NCBI GenBank assembly: GCA_964586595.1
Contig: CAZPHB010000001.1
Coordinates: 62,001 to 126,000 of the forward strand
DNA from: REEB481 sp964586595
Lineage (GTDB): Bacteria > Bacteroidota > Bacteroidia > NS11-12g > UBA955
Length of the DNA stretch: 64,000 nucleotides
Direction of reading: 5' to 3'
Shown here piece after piece: positions 45,476 to 54,247 of this stretch. Below the pieces are notes generated by a model. It ran no database searches. It saw only the letters and a program-made list of their open reading frames with translations, and had not been told where the DNA came from. Position numbers and translations under genes: made by a program. Position 1 is the stretch's first letter. Each line of letters begins with the position of its first letter.

Positions 45476-45772
45476 ATGAAAGAGCGTCTGTTCCGCAATC
45501 GCTATGTGATTCTGTTGACGTTATACGCCCTCTGGATGTTGGTATTTGACGGCAACAACCTGGTGTACCGCTATCAGGTAAGCCAGGAAATACAGGATTT
45601 GGAAGAACAACAGGCTTACTATCAGAAAGCCATCGAAAAAGCACGTCGTGAACGCCAGGATTTGTTTGGCAACCTTAGGAACCTGGAACGTTTTGGACGC
45701 GAAAAATACCTCATGAAAAAACATGAAGAGGATTTGTACATCATTGTCAATCCCGAACAGGATCAGCAATAA
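45476..45772 (+). CDS. Septum formation initiator (DivIC/FtsB family)
   Basis: Small bitopic cell-division protein. The 98 residues have a short basic cytoplasmic start (MKERLFRNR), one membrane helix (YVILLTLYALWMLVF), then a coiled coil (EIQDLEEQQAYYQKAIEKAR) and the conserved region LERFGREKYLMKKHEEDLYI, typical of FtsB/DivIC. In other bacteria it bridges FtsL and FtsQ in the divisome. It lies 67 bases after queD. Confidence 0.88.
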   Translation: MKERLFRNRYVILLTLYALWMLVFDGNNLVYRYQVSQEIQDLEEQQAYYQKAIEKARRERQDLFGNLRNLERFGREKYLMKKHEEDLYIIVNPEQDQQ

Positions 45773-45865
45773 TCATACTGGCTCATGCTGTTCATAAGTG
45801 AGGCATTTTGTGCATAGCTTCCACCCGAAAATTCATATTCTTGCGCTCATAATTACCTTCAACCT

Positions 45866-46987
45866 ATGAAGTTCATCGTACAATCGGATATGCTGCTGCA
45901 ACACCTGCTCAAGGTGAATGGAGCCATCGTTTCCAAACCAGTCCTGCCCATACTTGAGAATTTCCTCTTCGACATCAAAGCCGGCACACTGACCATAACC
46001 TCCACAGACCTGGAAACATCCATGACCACCAGCATGCCTGTGGAAAGTAAAGAGGACATACAGGTTGCTGTTCCCAGTAAAATCATCATTGATTACCTGC
46101 GCAACCTTCCCGTGCAACCGGTGACTTTTACGGTCGATGAAGAACATTTCACCATCGAAGTAACTACCGGTGTTGGTCGATACAAAATGCCCGGCCAGAG
46201 CGGCATTGATTTCCCCCAAACTCCTGCTGTTGAAGGCGATTCTTCGTTCAACATGCCCTGCAACCTGCTGTTGCGCGCCATTTCCAAAACCCTCTTCGCC
46301 ACGGGCAGCGATGAACTGCGCATCGCACTTACCGGTGTGTATGTGGAATTGGGGAACGAAAGCATCACCTTCGTGGCTACCGATGCCAACAAACTGGTGC
46401 GCTTCACCCGAAACGATGTAAAACCCGGGGCTGAAAACCACTTCATCATCCCTAAAAAAGCCCTGAACCTGCTGCGTTCATCTATTAATAACGATGATGC
46501 TCCGGTAACCATCGAATGGAACAAGTCGAACGTGTTCTTCACCTACGACAAAACCCGTTTGATTTGTCGCCTCATCGACGAGCGCTACCCCGATTACAAA
46601 GCAGTTATTCCTACCGGAAACGATAAGATATTGTCCGTGCGCAGGCTTGACCTCGTGAGCACGCTGCGTCGTATCGGCATCTTCGCCAGCAAAACCACCC
46701 ATCAGGTGCGCCTGAAAATCGCAGGCAGCGACCTGCAGGTGGGCGCCGAAGACATCGAAATGGCCAACGAAGCACAGGAACGCCTGAGCTGCGAATACGA
46801 CGGTGAAGATTTGGAAATCGGCTTCAACGGTCGTTTCCTTATCGACATGCTGGGCAATGTGGACAGCGACAACGTGGAAATCCGCCTGGCTGCGCCCAGC
46901 AAAGCCGGTTTGGTGATGCCCGGTGAGCAGGAAAAAGACGAAGACATGCTCATGCTCATCATGCCGATGATGCTGAACAACTATTGA
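45866..46987 (+). CDS. dnaN: DNA polymerase III sliding clamp (beta subunit)
   Basis: Ring-shaped clamp that tethers polymerase III to DNA. The 373 residues form three repeated clamp domains. Recognisable parts are MKFIVQSDMLLQHLLKVNGAI at the start (first 20 residues only needed), YKMPGQSGIDFPQTP, VATDANKLVRF, ERYPDYKAVIP and the C-terminal hydrophobic-pocket strand MLMLIMPMML. The gene is away from any visible dnaA or origin. A strong terminator follows. Confidence 0.97.
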   Translation: MKFIVQSDMLLQHLLKVNGAIVSKPVLPILENFLFDIKAGTLTITSTDLETSMTTSMPVESKEDIQVAVPSKIIIDYLRNLPVQPVTFTVDEEHFTIEVTTGVGRYKMPGQSGIDFPQTPAVEGDSSFNMPCNLLLRAISKTLFATGSDELRIALTGVYVELGNESITFVATDANKLVRFTRNDVKPGAENHFIIPKKALNLLRSSINNDDAPVTIEWNKSNVFFTYDKTRLICRLIDERYPDYKAVIPTGNDKILSVRRLDLVSTLRRIGIFASKTTHQVRLKIAGSDLQVGAEDIEMANEAQERLSCEYDGEDLEIGFNGRFLIDMLGNVDSDNVEIRLAAPSKAGLVMPGEQEKDEDMLMLIMPMMLNNY

Positions 46988-47007
46988 TTGCAACTACCAT
47001 TGCATGG

Positions 47008-47038
47008 AAAAACCGGGAGACGTACTTCCGGTTTTTTT
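47008..47038 (+). terminator. Rho-independent terminator between dnaN and priA
   Basis: Stem AAAAACCGGGAG (47008-47019) with CTTCCGGTTTTT (47025-47036, one G-T pair), loop ACGTA, followed by T residues. It shows that the in-frame ATG of the next frame at 47004 is not used. Confidence 0.85.
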
Positions 47039-47057
47039 ATGCGGAAAGATAAAAAGC

Positions 47058-49499
47058 ATGGAACGCGCCACCCTCTTTGCAGAAGTGCTGCTGCCACTGT
47101 CGCTGGATAAAACCTACACATACAGGATTCCGGAGGCGCTCAACGAGGAAGCAGTACCGGGAAAGCGCGTGGTGGTTCAATTCGGGAAACGAAAAATCTA
47201 CGCAGGCATCATCCTGGCTTTGGGTGATAAGCCACCTGCCGGCTATGAAGCCCGTTACATCCTGCACATCCTGGACGATACGCCCTTGCTGGAAACAGCC
47301 GACCTGCAATTTTGGGAATGGCTGGCAAGCTATTATATGGGCAACCTCGGCGACATCATGGCCCTGGCCCTGCCCGCAGCCCTGCGCCTGCAAAGCGAAA
47401 GCATCCTGGTATTGCATCCGGACACGCGGGCTGATGACCTTCCGGAATTGTCTTCCGAAGAACACCGCATCATTGAATTATTGCTGCAACATGCCTATGT
47501 GGTGGTAGATAAACTGCCCGAGCTGGCAGACATCAAAAATCCGCTGAAGTACATCAAGAGTCTATATGAACGTGGCCTCATCCTGATCAAAGAAGATATT
47601 TCCGAGCATTACAGCCCGAAAACCACAAGCATGATCCGGCTTTCGGAACAATGGCAGGATGAAACGTTTGCGCAGGAAACCCTGAATGCGCTGGAACGCA
47701 GGGCTCCCAAACAAAGCGACATCATCATGAGTTTGCTGGGCGCAGGAAGCAGGCCGCAGGAAAAGCAGAGTTGGCTGAAAACGCATGGATTGTCAGAACA
47801 GGCCCTGAAATCGCTCACCGACAAAGGACTGGTTGTACTTTACAAGGAACAAATCTCCCGACTGAAACAAAGCACTTCCTCCGCAACGGAGGCTGTGATA
47901 GCTCCGGAAATTGAATCGGCCGCGCTTCAATTGGACCAATTACTTCAAGAAAAGCAAACAGCCTTGCTTCACGGTCCGAAAGGAAGTGGGAAAACCGCTG
48001 TTACGCTGGAACTGAGCAAAAAAATCCTGCAAGCGGGCAAACAGGTGCTCATCCTCCAGCCTGAAGCGGCGCTCACCCAACAGCTCATCGAGCGCTACGA
48101 ACAGTACTTTGGCAAAGATGTATTGGTATGGCATGGCAAACACAGCCACGCCGAACGTTACGAACTTTGGGAAAAAGTTCGTCAGGGCGAACCCTGCGTG
48201 GTGCTTGGGGCGCGCAGTGCCATCTTCCTTCCCTACAAAAATCCGGGCTTGTTTGTGGTGGATGAAGAACACGACAGCAGCTACAAGCAAATAGACCGGC
48301 GACCTTACATCCACGCGCGGGATGCCTTGATCATGCTGGCACATCTGCGGAAATGCCCTTGTTTGCTGGTCAGTGCCACGCCTTCGGCAGAAGTCTGGTA
48401 CCAAACCCTGGAAGGACGATATGCCCTTGCAGCAGCGCCACTCAGCGAAAATGTTGGAGCAGGCACCGTGCAATTGGTAGATACAGGAACGCTGCGCCGG
48501 AATCATGAGATGCAGGGTATTTTCAGCCCACATGCCGTTCAGGAAATCCACCGTTGTCTGGAGGCCGGCAATCAGGTGGTGGTGTACCACAACCGTAAGG
48601 GCTTTGTGCCCTGGATTCGGTGTGAGTCGTGCAACTGGCGTCCGCGCTGTGTGCAATGCGACGTAACCCTTACCTATTACAAATCCAGCAGCCGCAACCT
48701 GTGTAATTACTGCGGACATCAGGAAGTTCCGCAGCGCCTCTGCCCTGCCTGCGGCAGCAATAAAATCAGCATGCAGGGTTATGGAACCGAACGCATTGCC
48801 GAAGAACTGAACATCCTGTTCCCGGAAGCTCATGTTTCCAGGCTGGATCAGGAAACTGCCCGCAGCAGAAAGGAATTGCTGCGCATCGTAGATGGTTTTA
48901 TTCAGCAGAAGTCAGACATTCTGGTGGGTTCTCATTTTCTGACCCGTGGCATGGATTTAGGCGCCGTTTCGCTCAGCATCATTCCCGACGCAGACCAGGC
49001 CATGTATCTGCCCGACTTCAGGGCTCATGAACGTGCCTACCAGCAATTTGTGCAGGTGCTGGCACATGTGGGAAGTACCGGACTCGGCATTCTGCAATCC
49101 TATCAGATTGGCCATCCCTTGTTTGCCGATGTGGTGAAAGGTGATGCAGCTTCTTTTTACGCCCGGGAATTGCCCATGCGGCGGCAGTTTCTATTTCCGC
49201 CCTACACGCGCATGATCCGGCTGGAATTCAAACACGTGGATGCGAATGCCAGCCTGCAGGCAGCGGAATGGTTCATCAGAAATTTCCCCGCAGGACAGGA
49301 TGTTGCCGTGAATGGCCCGGTGAAGCCGCACATTTCACGCATCCGCAATCAATACATCCAGCAAGTGGTGTTGCGTATTCCACGGAACCACCCCCAGCCA
49401 ACGCAGGTGAAAGAACTCATCAGAACGGGTTTCCGCGCCCTGCTCGCCATGCCCGCTTTTAAGCGACTGCTGTGCTCGGCAGACGTTGATCCGCAGTAA
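47058..49499 (+). CDS. priA: Primosomal protein N' (PriA helicase)
   Basis: 3' to 5' superfamily 2 helicase that restarts stalled replication forks. The 813 residues include the N-terminal 3'-DNA-binding domain (FAEVLLPLSLDKTYTYRIP), Walker A LLHGPKGSGKTAVTLEL, the DEEH box LFVVDEEHDSSYKQ, zinc-binding cysteines in CESCNWRPRCVQCDV and CNYCGHQEVPQRLCPACGS, and GTERIAEEL with SHFLTRGMDLGAVSL in the second helicase half. The start at 47058 (MERATLFAEV) follows the dnaN terminator and gives the family N terminus. Confidence 0.96.
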   Translation: MERATLFAEVLLPLSLDKTYTYRIPEALNEEAVPGKRVVVQFGKRKIYAGIILALGDKPPAGYEARYILHILDDTPLLETADLQFWEWLASYYMGNLGDIMALALPAALRLQSESILVLHPDTRADDLPELSSEEHRIIELLLQHAYVVVDKLPELADIKNPLKYIKSLYERGLILIKEDISEHYSPKTTSMIRLSEQWQDETFAQETLNALERRAPKQSDIIMSLLGAGSRPQEKQSWLKTHGLSEQALKSLTDKGLVVLYKEQISRLKQSTSSATEAVIAPEIESAALQLDQLLQEKQTALLHGPKGSGKTAVTLELSKKILQAGKQVLILQPEAALTQQLIERYEQYFGKDVLVWHGKHSHAERYELWEKVRQGEPCVVLGARSAIFLPYKNPGLFVVDEEHDSSYKQIDRRPYIHARDALIMLAHLRKCPCLLVSATPSAEVWYQTLEGRYALAAAPLSENVGAGTVQLVDTGTLRRNHEMQGIFSPHAVQEIHRCLEAGNQVVVYHNRKGFVPWIRCESCNWRPRCVQCDVTLTYYKSSSRNLCNYCGHQEVPQRLCPACGSNKISMQGYGTERIAEELNILFPEAHVSRLDQETARSRKELLRIVDGFIQQKSDILVGSHFLTRGMDLGAVSLSIIPDADQAMYLPDFRAHERAYQQFVQVLAHVGSTGLGILQSYQIGHPLFADVVKGDAASFYARELPMRRQFLFPPYTRMIRLEFKHVDANASLQAAEWFIRNFPAGQDVAVNGPVKPHISRIRNQYIQQVVLRIPRNHPQPTQVKELIRTGFRALLAMPAFKRLLCSADVDPQ

Positions 49500-49504
49500 T
49501 TTTG
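49497..49504 (+). promoter_or_regulatory. -7 box (TAATTTTG) of the alpha/beta hydrolase gene
   Basis: Exact TAnnTTTG match that overlaps the priA stop and ends 4 bases before the GTG at 49509. No clear -33 box. Confidence 0.4.
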
Positions 49505-49508
49505 CGCC

Positions 49509-50345
49509 GTGATCAGTCATCAACTGGAAATCCCCGGCGCCGATGGAAGGCCCATTGCCGCCGATTTATACCTGCCATCGGAACAAGGTACTTTTCCGCT
49601 GGTGATTTTTTGTCATGGTTTTAAGGGCTTCAAAAGCTGGGGCTTCTTTGATTATCTGCCGGAAGCCTTTTGTGCAGAAGGACTGGCGTTCCTCCGCTTT
49701 AACTTTTCGCACAACGGAACCACTGTTCAATCACAGGATGCCTTCGCCGACCCGAAAGCCTTCGGCAGAAATACCATCGGCAAGGAATTGACGGATGTTC
49801 AGTGCATCCTGAACGAACTGCCCAAACTGTCATGCGCTGCCCAGTTAGACCTGGAATCCTTGTACCTGGCCGGCCACAGCCGCGGAGGCGGCATTGCGTT
49901 ATTGTCGGCAGCGCGCGACCGCCGCATCAAGAAACTGGCGCTTTGGAACAGCGTGAGCGACTGGAACATCTTCATGAGTCAGTTTGACCGCGACCGCTGG
50001 AAAGAAGACGGATTGGTGTACATCCGCAACAACCGCACCGGTGAAGAATTGCCTGTGGGATACGATTTATACAAGGATTACGACGCGCATCGGGCTGCTT
50101 ACCATTTGGGCGATGCCGCTGAATCGCTGGAAATCCCCATCTTACTGGTGCATGGCACCGATGATGTGAACGTGCGCATTTCGGCGTCTGAGTATTTCTA
50201 TAAGAAGGTGTTCCATGCCATCTTCATCAAAGTGGAAGGCGGCGACCATACCTTCGGCATCCGTCACCCCTGGACGCCGGAACAGGAAGCAGTGCCTGCC
50301 TTTGCAGAAGCCCTGGAAAATACCATCGACTTCTTTCTGGACTGA
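49509..50345 (+). CDS. Alpha/beta hydrolase
   Basis: Serine hydrolase of the alpha/beta fold, 278 residues with no signal peptide. Visible are the oxyanion strand FPLVIFCHGFKGF, the nucleophile elbow LAGHSRGGGIALL (Ser), the acid in LVHGTDDVNV, and the catalytic His in EGGDHTFGIRHP. It is close to the dienelactone-hydrolase/acylaminoacyl-peptidase-like esterases; the substrate is unknown. It starts with GTG, 10 bases after the priA stop, and ends 5 bases from the convergent gene. Confidence 0.85.
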   Translation: MISHQLEIPGADGRPIAADLYLPSEQGTFPLVIFCHGFKGFKSWGFFDYLPEAFCAEGLAFLRFNFSHNGTTVQSQDAFADPKAFGRNTIGKELTDVQCILNELPKLSCAAQLDLESLYLAGHSRGGGIALLSAARDRRIKKLALWNSVSDWNIFMSQFDRDRWKEDGLVYIRNNRTGEELPVGYDLYKDYDAHRAAYHLGDAAESLEIPILLVHGTDDVNVRISASEYFYKKVFHAIFIKVEGGDHTFGIRHPWTPEQEAVPAFAEALENTIDFFLD

Positions 50346-50350
50346 AGGAC

Positions 50351-51286
50351 TTAATCCACCAGATCCCAAAGCTGGAAGGTGCGCAACCGGGCTTTCGTTG
50401 TGCTGTTCATGAGCACCACATCGGCCAGCTTGTAACTCATCACCTTGGTTTGTGCCTTGTTGTAGAACAGGGTTGATTCGCTGGTGAGGCGCACCTGATT
50501 CAGTGGGTTGAAGTTGCCGTTGGGATTGACCATGAGGGCGATGCGCTGATAATCTTCCTTCATCTTTTCCTCGGCGCGGCTGTCGGTTTCCCAGGTTCCT
50601 TTGGCGGTGATGGTGTTTTTGGTGCCTTCCGGTTTTTCGTACTGCAGTTTGCCCTGCATGAGCACGGGCTCGCGGGTGAATGGATTTGCGGTTTCCTTCA
50701 CCACGATGTACGAACCGTTCAGGGTGTAATCTTTCCCAAACATGGAAAACAGGCTGAATACGTCCTGAGCCACGGTGGCTTCTACCTTATCACGGGTTTC
50801 GAAGAACTTCCGGATCTGGTCGTATTGGTTGGCGTCGATTTTGTTTTCGCGGTATTTGCGCGATGCATCGGCCAGGTACAAATCGCGGAACAAGGTCCAG
50901 TTGCGTATGCCGCTGAGCTTGCCTGTGGAATCGAATTCCACATCGTAAGGCAAATAGCGGAGCGTATCGCTGAAGTTGGAAGCCACGCCCAATCCTTTGC
51001 CGCTGTAGGCGCTCAGGTATTTCATGGAATACACGGCCATGCCTTTGCGCAGCATTTTTCGTTCAAAAACCAGGTAGCTGGTATCGGTATTTATGGAAAC
51101 AATCTGGTCGTTTTCGTTGGTGACGTATTCCACTTCCGCCAACTGATACACGAAGATGCGGTGGCTGGCATGACTGCCATGCAGGTACACGGAACTGTCT
51201 GTCTCGCGGAAGGAACTCTGGGCAAAGACGTTGCTAATTGCGGAGAGGGAGAGGAAAAATGCGCTAAGCGCAGCTGGTTTCAACAT
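50351..51286 (-). CDS. Secreted protein of unknown function
   Basis: Not recognised. The 311 residues start with a signal peptide (MLKPAALSAFFLSLSAISNVFA, cleavage likely at FAQ), with no lipobox and no other membrane helix. The mature part reads as beta-rich segments (YLVFERKMLRKGMAVYSMKY; TLNGSYIVVKETANP; KLQYEKPEGTKNTITAKGTW) with a helical middle around RKYRENKIDANQYDQIRKFF. It looks like a single envelope protein; no catalytic motif or sorting domain was seen. It is monocistronic and convergent with the hydrolase gene. Confidence 0.7.
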   Translation of the reverse strand: MLKPAALSAFFLSLSAISNVFAQSSFRETDSSVYLHGSHASHRIFVYQLAEVEYVTNENDQIVSINTDTSYLVFERKMLRKGMAVYSMKYLSAYSGKGLGVASNFSDTLRYLPYDVEFDSTGKLSGIRNWTLFRDLYLADASRKYRENKIDANQYDQIRKFFETRDKVEATVAQDVFSLFSMFGKDYTLNGSYIVVKETANPFTREPVLMQGKLQYEKPEGTKNTITAKGTWETDSRAEEKMKEDYQRIALMVNPNGNFNPLNQVRLTSESTLFYNKAQTKVMSYKLADVVLMNSTTKARLRTFQLWDLVD

Positions 51287-51460
51287 ATTCGGAGCAAAAG
51301 TTTCAAAAACCGGACCAAAGGCCGGATTGCAAAGGTATAGTCGGAGAATGGTGCTGCATGGGTTGCCTGACTTTCAGATCCAGGCCGTAACGGTGCAGCA
51401 AGTTACCTTGCTTACGCTTTCAAGTGTTGATGTGCCGGCAAGTTATGGTTCGAGGGCCTT

Positions 51461-51513
51461 CCCGGGACTTCCACGCATCGCCCGGCGCCCGGGACTTACA
51501 GCACCATGACCAG
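51461..51513. repeat. Dispersed repeat, copy left of the FHA gene cluster
   Basis: Begins CCCGGGACTTCC, contains TCGCCCGG and ends CAGCACCATGACCAG. The same ordered blocks recur at 60699-60744 with an 8-base shorter middle. Matching was done by eye. Confidence 0.6.
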
Positions 51514-51543
51514 CGCCTGCGCAGGTTTGCTTCTGCCCTGTTC

Positions 51544-51574
51544 TTTGCCAAAAAAACCTGTAATCCTATATTTG
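51544..51574 (+). promoter_or_regulatory. Promoter of tRNA-Pro
   Basis: TTTG at 51544-51547, 19-base spacer, TATATTTG at 51567-51574: a full match to the Bacteroidota promoter consensus. The tRNA begins 23 bases after the -7 box. Confidence 0.75.
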
Positions 51575-51597
51575 CGCACCCAAAAAAGGTCGGGATT

Positions 51598-51675
<78 letters not shown>

Positions 51676-51677
51676 GG

Positions 51678-51703
51678 AAAAAGCGGAGCAATCCGCTTTT
51701 TTT
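51678..51703. terminator. Bidirectional terminator after tRNA-Pro
   Basis: Perfect inverted repeat AAAAAGCGGA (51678-51687) and TCCGCTTTTT (51692-51701), loop GCAA. A and T runs on both sides let it end both the tRNA transcript and the convergent kinase operon. Confidence 0.85.
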
Positions 51704-51733
51704 GTACGATACAAAAGTTAAGATTCTTCCAAT

Positions 51734-53137
51734 TCAGTAATATCTGCCCTGACCTGTTGCGGTTTTTACCGATTGTGGCTTGCGAATGATTTTAATTTTA
51801 TGAATACGATTTTCTCGATCCAAAGTAATTTCAATCAAGCCGTCTTTTTGTTTCTCTTGTCGATACCCGATTTTGAACGTGAAGTCATATTTCATTGCCA
51901 GGACACGTTTACCTTCTAAATCTCTTTGTAATTTTATATCATTTATGGTATGTTCTTTCATATCATAAGGTTCCTTGATGATGTTCTTCGCATCCGTGGA
52001 AATCAAGTATGAATCCGAAAAGAAATCATGAACACAGGTTTTGCGACTATTGCGGTTTAGGGCACGATCATAACAAGAATAAAAAGACCTGACAACATGT
52101 TCACTACTTGCAAGGGCATGTGGAAATTGCTTGGTCTTTTTCATAAAAGAATATGCAACTGCTCCAACTAAAAGGAAAACGAGCATCAAAATCACCATTT
52201 TTGAACTGCTCATTATTTTCTTGCCAATAGTTTCTCCAGTACCAAATATGAACTGCCAATTACCCTTTCTGGAAATTGTATTTTGTGTTGATGTCAACGC
52301 ATTCTTAAAAGCAGGAATGTCCTGAAAACGATCTTCCGGATTGATGTTCATAGCCAGCATCACTGCGCTGGACAAGGTTTCCGGAATATCCGTGAACAAT
52401 TGGTGGGGCGCTTTGAGCTGCTCCATTTGACGGTCGGTGACGGCCAGCGGCTTCATACCTGTCAATGCGAAATACAGGGTGGCACCGAGTCCGTACACAT
52501 CGGTATAGGGGCCGCGTCGCGCCCTTTCAGTATATTGCTCCGGCGGCGCATAACCAGGCGTGAGGATGGCCGTCTGACTGAGCGTCCTTCCCTCGCTGAA
52601 ATGCCGGGCATTGCCAAAGTCAATCAACACCGGTTGCCCATCTGCCCTGACAATAATATTGTCAGGTTTAATATCTCTGTGCAGCAGATCCGCGGTGTGT
52701 ACCGTTTCCACAGCATCCAGCAGCTTGTGCATAAAGGGCATTGCTTCCGTCATAGGCAACGGGCCCTTTCGCTGAACCAAGGCTTTCAGGGTTTCGCCTT
52801 CCACGTAATCCATAGCGTAGTAGGCGGTATTGTGTTCTTCAAACACATCCAACACCTGCACGATTCCCGGGTGGCGGAATCTTGCCAATGCCCGGGCTTC
52901 CTCAGAAAACCTTGCCCTGAAATGCGCAAAATCACCGGCGTTGAGCCCCTGTGTAATTACTGTTTGCCCGGAGCCGCGTGTGCAATGTCCGCTCAAAAAG
53001 AACTCCTTGATGCATACCATGCGCTGCAGGCGTTCATCGCGGCAGAGGTAGGTAATACCAAAGCCGCCCTGCCCTATTACCGATACGGTGCGGTAACGAT
53101 GATGCAAAATTATGCCGGATGGAATTTGATGGCTCAT
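51734..53137 (-). CDS. Membrane Ser/Thr protein kinase
   Basis: Hanks-type kinase, the likely writer for the FHA proteins of this cluster. In 467 residues: glycine loop GQGGFGITY (22-30), catalytic Lys in VCIKEFF (44), HRDIKPDN (153-160), IDFGNARHF (172-180), YAPPEQY and one membrane helix at about 314-333 (VILMLVFLLVGAVAYSF). Residues about 345-460 form an unrecognised outer domain. All catalytic residues are present. The DNA for the C-terminal part is much richer in AT than the kinase domain. It is the last of six genes; its ATG overlaps the phosphatase stop (ATGA), so writer and eraser are coupled. Confidence 0.9.
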   Translation of the reverse strand: MSHQIPSGIILHHRYRTVSVIGQGGFGITYLCRDERLQRMVCIKEFFLSGHCTRGSGQTVITQGLNAGDFAHFRARFSEEARALARFRHPGIVQVLDVFEEHNTAYYAMDYVEGETLKALVQRKGPLPMTEAMPFMHKLLDAVETVHTADLLHRDIKPDNIIVRADGQPVLIDFGNARHFSEGRTLSQTAILTPGYAPPEQYTERARRGPYTDVYGLGATLYFALTGMKPLAVTDRQMEQLKAPHQLFTDIPETLSSAVMLAMNINPEDRFQDIPAFKNALTSTQNTISRKGNWQFIFGTGETIGKKIMSSSKMVILMLVFLLVGAVAYSFMKKTKQFPHALASSEHVVRSFYSCYDRALNRNSRKTCVHDFFSDSYLISTDAKNIIKEPYDMKEHTINDIKLQRDLEGKRVLAMKYDFTFKIGYRQEKQKDGLIEITLDRENRIHKIKIIRKPQSVKTATGQGRYY

Positions 53138-54243
53138 TTTTTCACCTCCTTTGCTGTATCTAAGGTTTTTACATTTCCTCCATGATCAGGATTATTGCTG
53201 GTTGTTTGTCCTGAGGCCTTGTTTTTTTCCGGATTTGCTTTTGTCCGGTTCTGATTAGCTGTATCAGATGAAGTATTGGTTTGAGTTTCTGAATTCTGCA
53301 ATCGTACTGAGGTATCTGAAGTATTGTTGAGTGTTTGCTGTTTGTTTACTGCTGATGTGTCAGTTTGCGTATCCTTCAGTGATGTTGATTTCACGAAAGC
53401 TGTGGGTTTCAGATACAACCAGGATGCCCACCCGACCAACAATAAAAATGCTCCCAGGCCAATCATCAGGAAATTCCGGCGTTTAGGGGATGTGGCATCC
53501 TGTTGTGTTTCAGGGTTTTTAACCCGCACCAATAAAACGCTTACATTGTCGGTTCCACCTTTATCAAGGGCAGCCTGAAGGCAACGGGCGGCCATTTCTG
53601 ACACAGGGCTATTGTTCATGAGCTGTTGCAACTCCGCATCTTCAAGCAAGCCACACAGGCCATCGCTGCACAGTAAAAACACATCATCATCCTTTAATGG
53701 ATGCGCCTGTAAGGGAACGTCGGGTTTTACGTCTTCATCCGTTCCCAGAGCACGCAAGATTCGGTTTTTCTGGGGATGGTTGGCGGCCTCAACCTGCGTG
53801 ATTTCTCCGGTATCTACCAGATACTGAACCCAGGAATGATCTTTGGTAAGCGCTTGTAAGGAGGCCTTTCGGTACAGATAAATCCTGCTGTCACCAACAT
53901 GACCATACCAGGCTCTGCCATCCGGTGTAATCAAGAGCACTACACATGTGGCACCCATTCCCTGCAATTCGGGTTCATGCAGGGCCGTGGCAAAAATCTG
54001 GGTATTGGCAAATTCGATGGCCGCCCTGATGAGGCTGTCTGGGGTTCCTTCACGGGGACGACGAAAAAACTCTATGATGGATTTAACCGCCAGTGCCGAA
54101 GCTGTAGCGCCTCCTTTGTGGCCACCCATGCCATCACTCACCACGAACAGATGACCGTGCGGCGTATGTGCACTACCCAGACTGTCTTCATTGGCGCTGC
54201 GTACTTTGCCAACATCCGTAAATTCCCAATAATCTATATGCAT
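53134..54243 (-). CDS. PP2C-family Ser/Thr phosphatase with membrane helix
   Basis: Metal-dependent protein phosphatase (PppA/Stp type), the likely eraser paired with the kinase. From the ATG at 54241-54243: GKVRSANEDSLG, VVSDGMGGHKGG (metal Asp), WYGHVGDSRIYLYR, FLLCSDGLCGLL and GGTDNVSVLLVRV, all in order over residues 1-240. A membrane helix follows (about 257-277) and then a roughly 90-residue tail made almost only of T, S, N, Q, K and D, with no recognisable fold. The upstream extension to 54291 overlaps the preceding gene and lacks family features. Confidence 0.9.
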   Translation of the reverse strand: MHIDYWEFTDVGKVRSANEDSLGSAHTPHGHLFVVSDGMGGHKGGATASALAVKSIIEFFRRPREGTPDSLIRAAIEFANTQIFATALHEPELQGMGATCVVLLITPDGRAWYGHVGDSRIYLYRKASLQALTKDHSWVQYLVDTGEITQVEAANHPQKNRILRALGTDEDVKPDVPLQAHPLKDDDVFLLCSDGLCGLLEDAELQQLMNNSPVSEMAARCLQAALDKGGTDNVSVLLVRVKNPETQQDATSPKRRNFLMIGLGAFLLLVGWASWLYLKPTAFVKSTSLKDTQTDTSAVNKQQTLNNTSDTSVRLQNSETQTNTSSDTANQNRTKANPEKNKASGQTTSNNPDHGGNVKTLDTAKEVKK

Positions 54244-54247
54244 TTTT

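Larger units (their letters stand above)
51287..51597. other. Intergenic region upstream of tRNA-Pro with one dispersed repeat copy
   Basis: About 311 bases without a supported gene. It contains the repeat at 51461-51513 and the tRNA promoter at 51544-51574. Short open frames here have no recognisable features. Confidence 0.5.
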
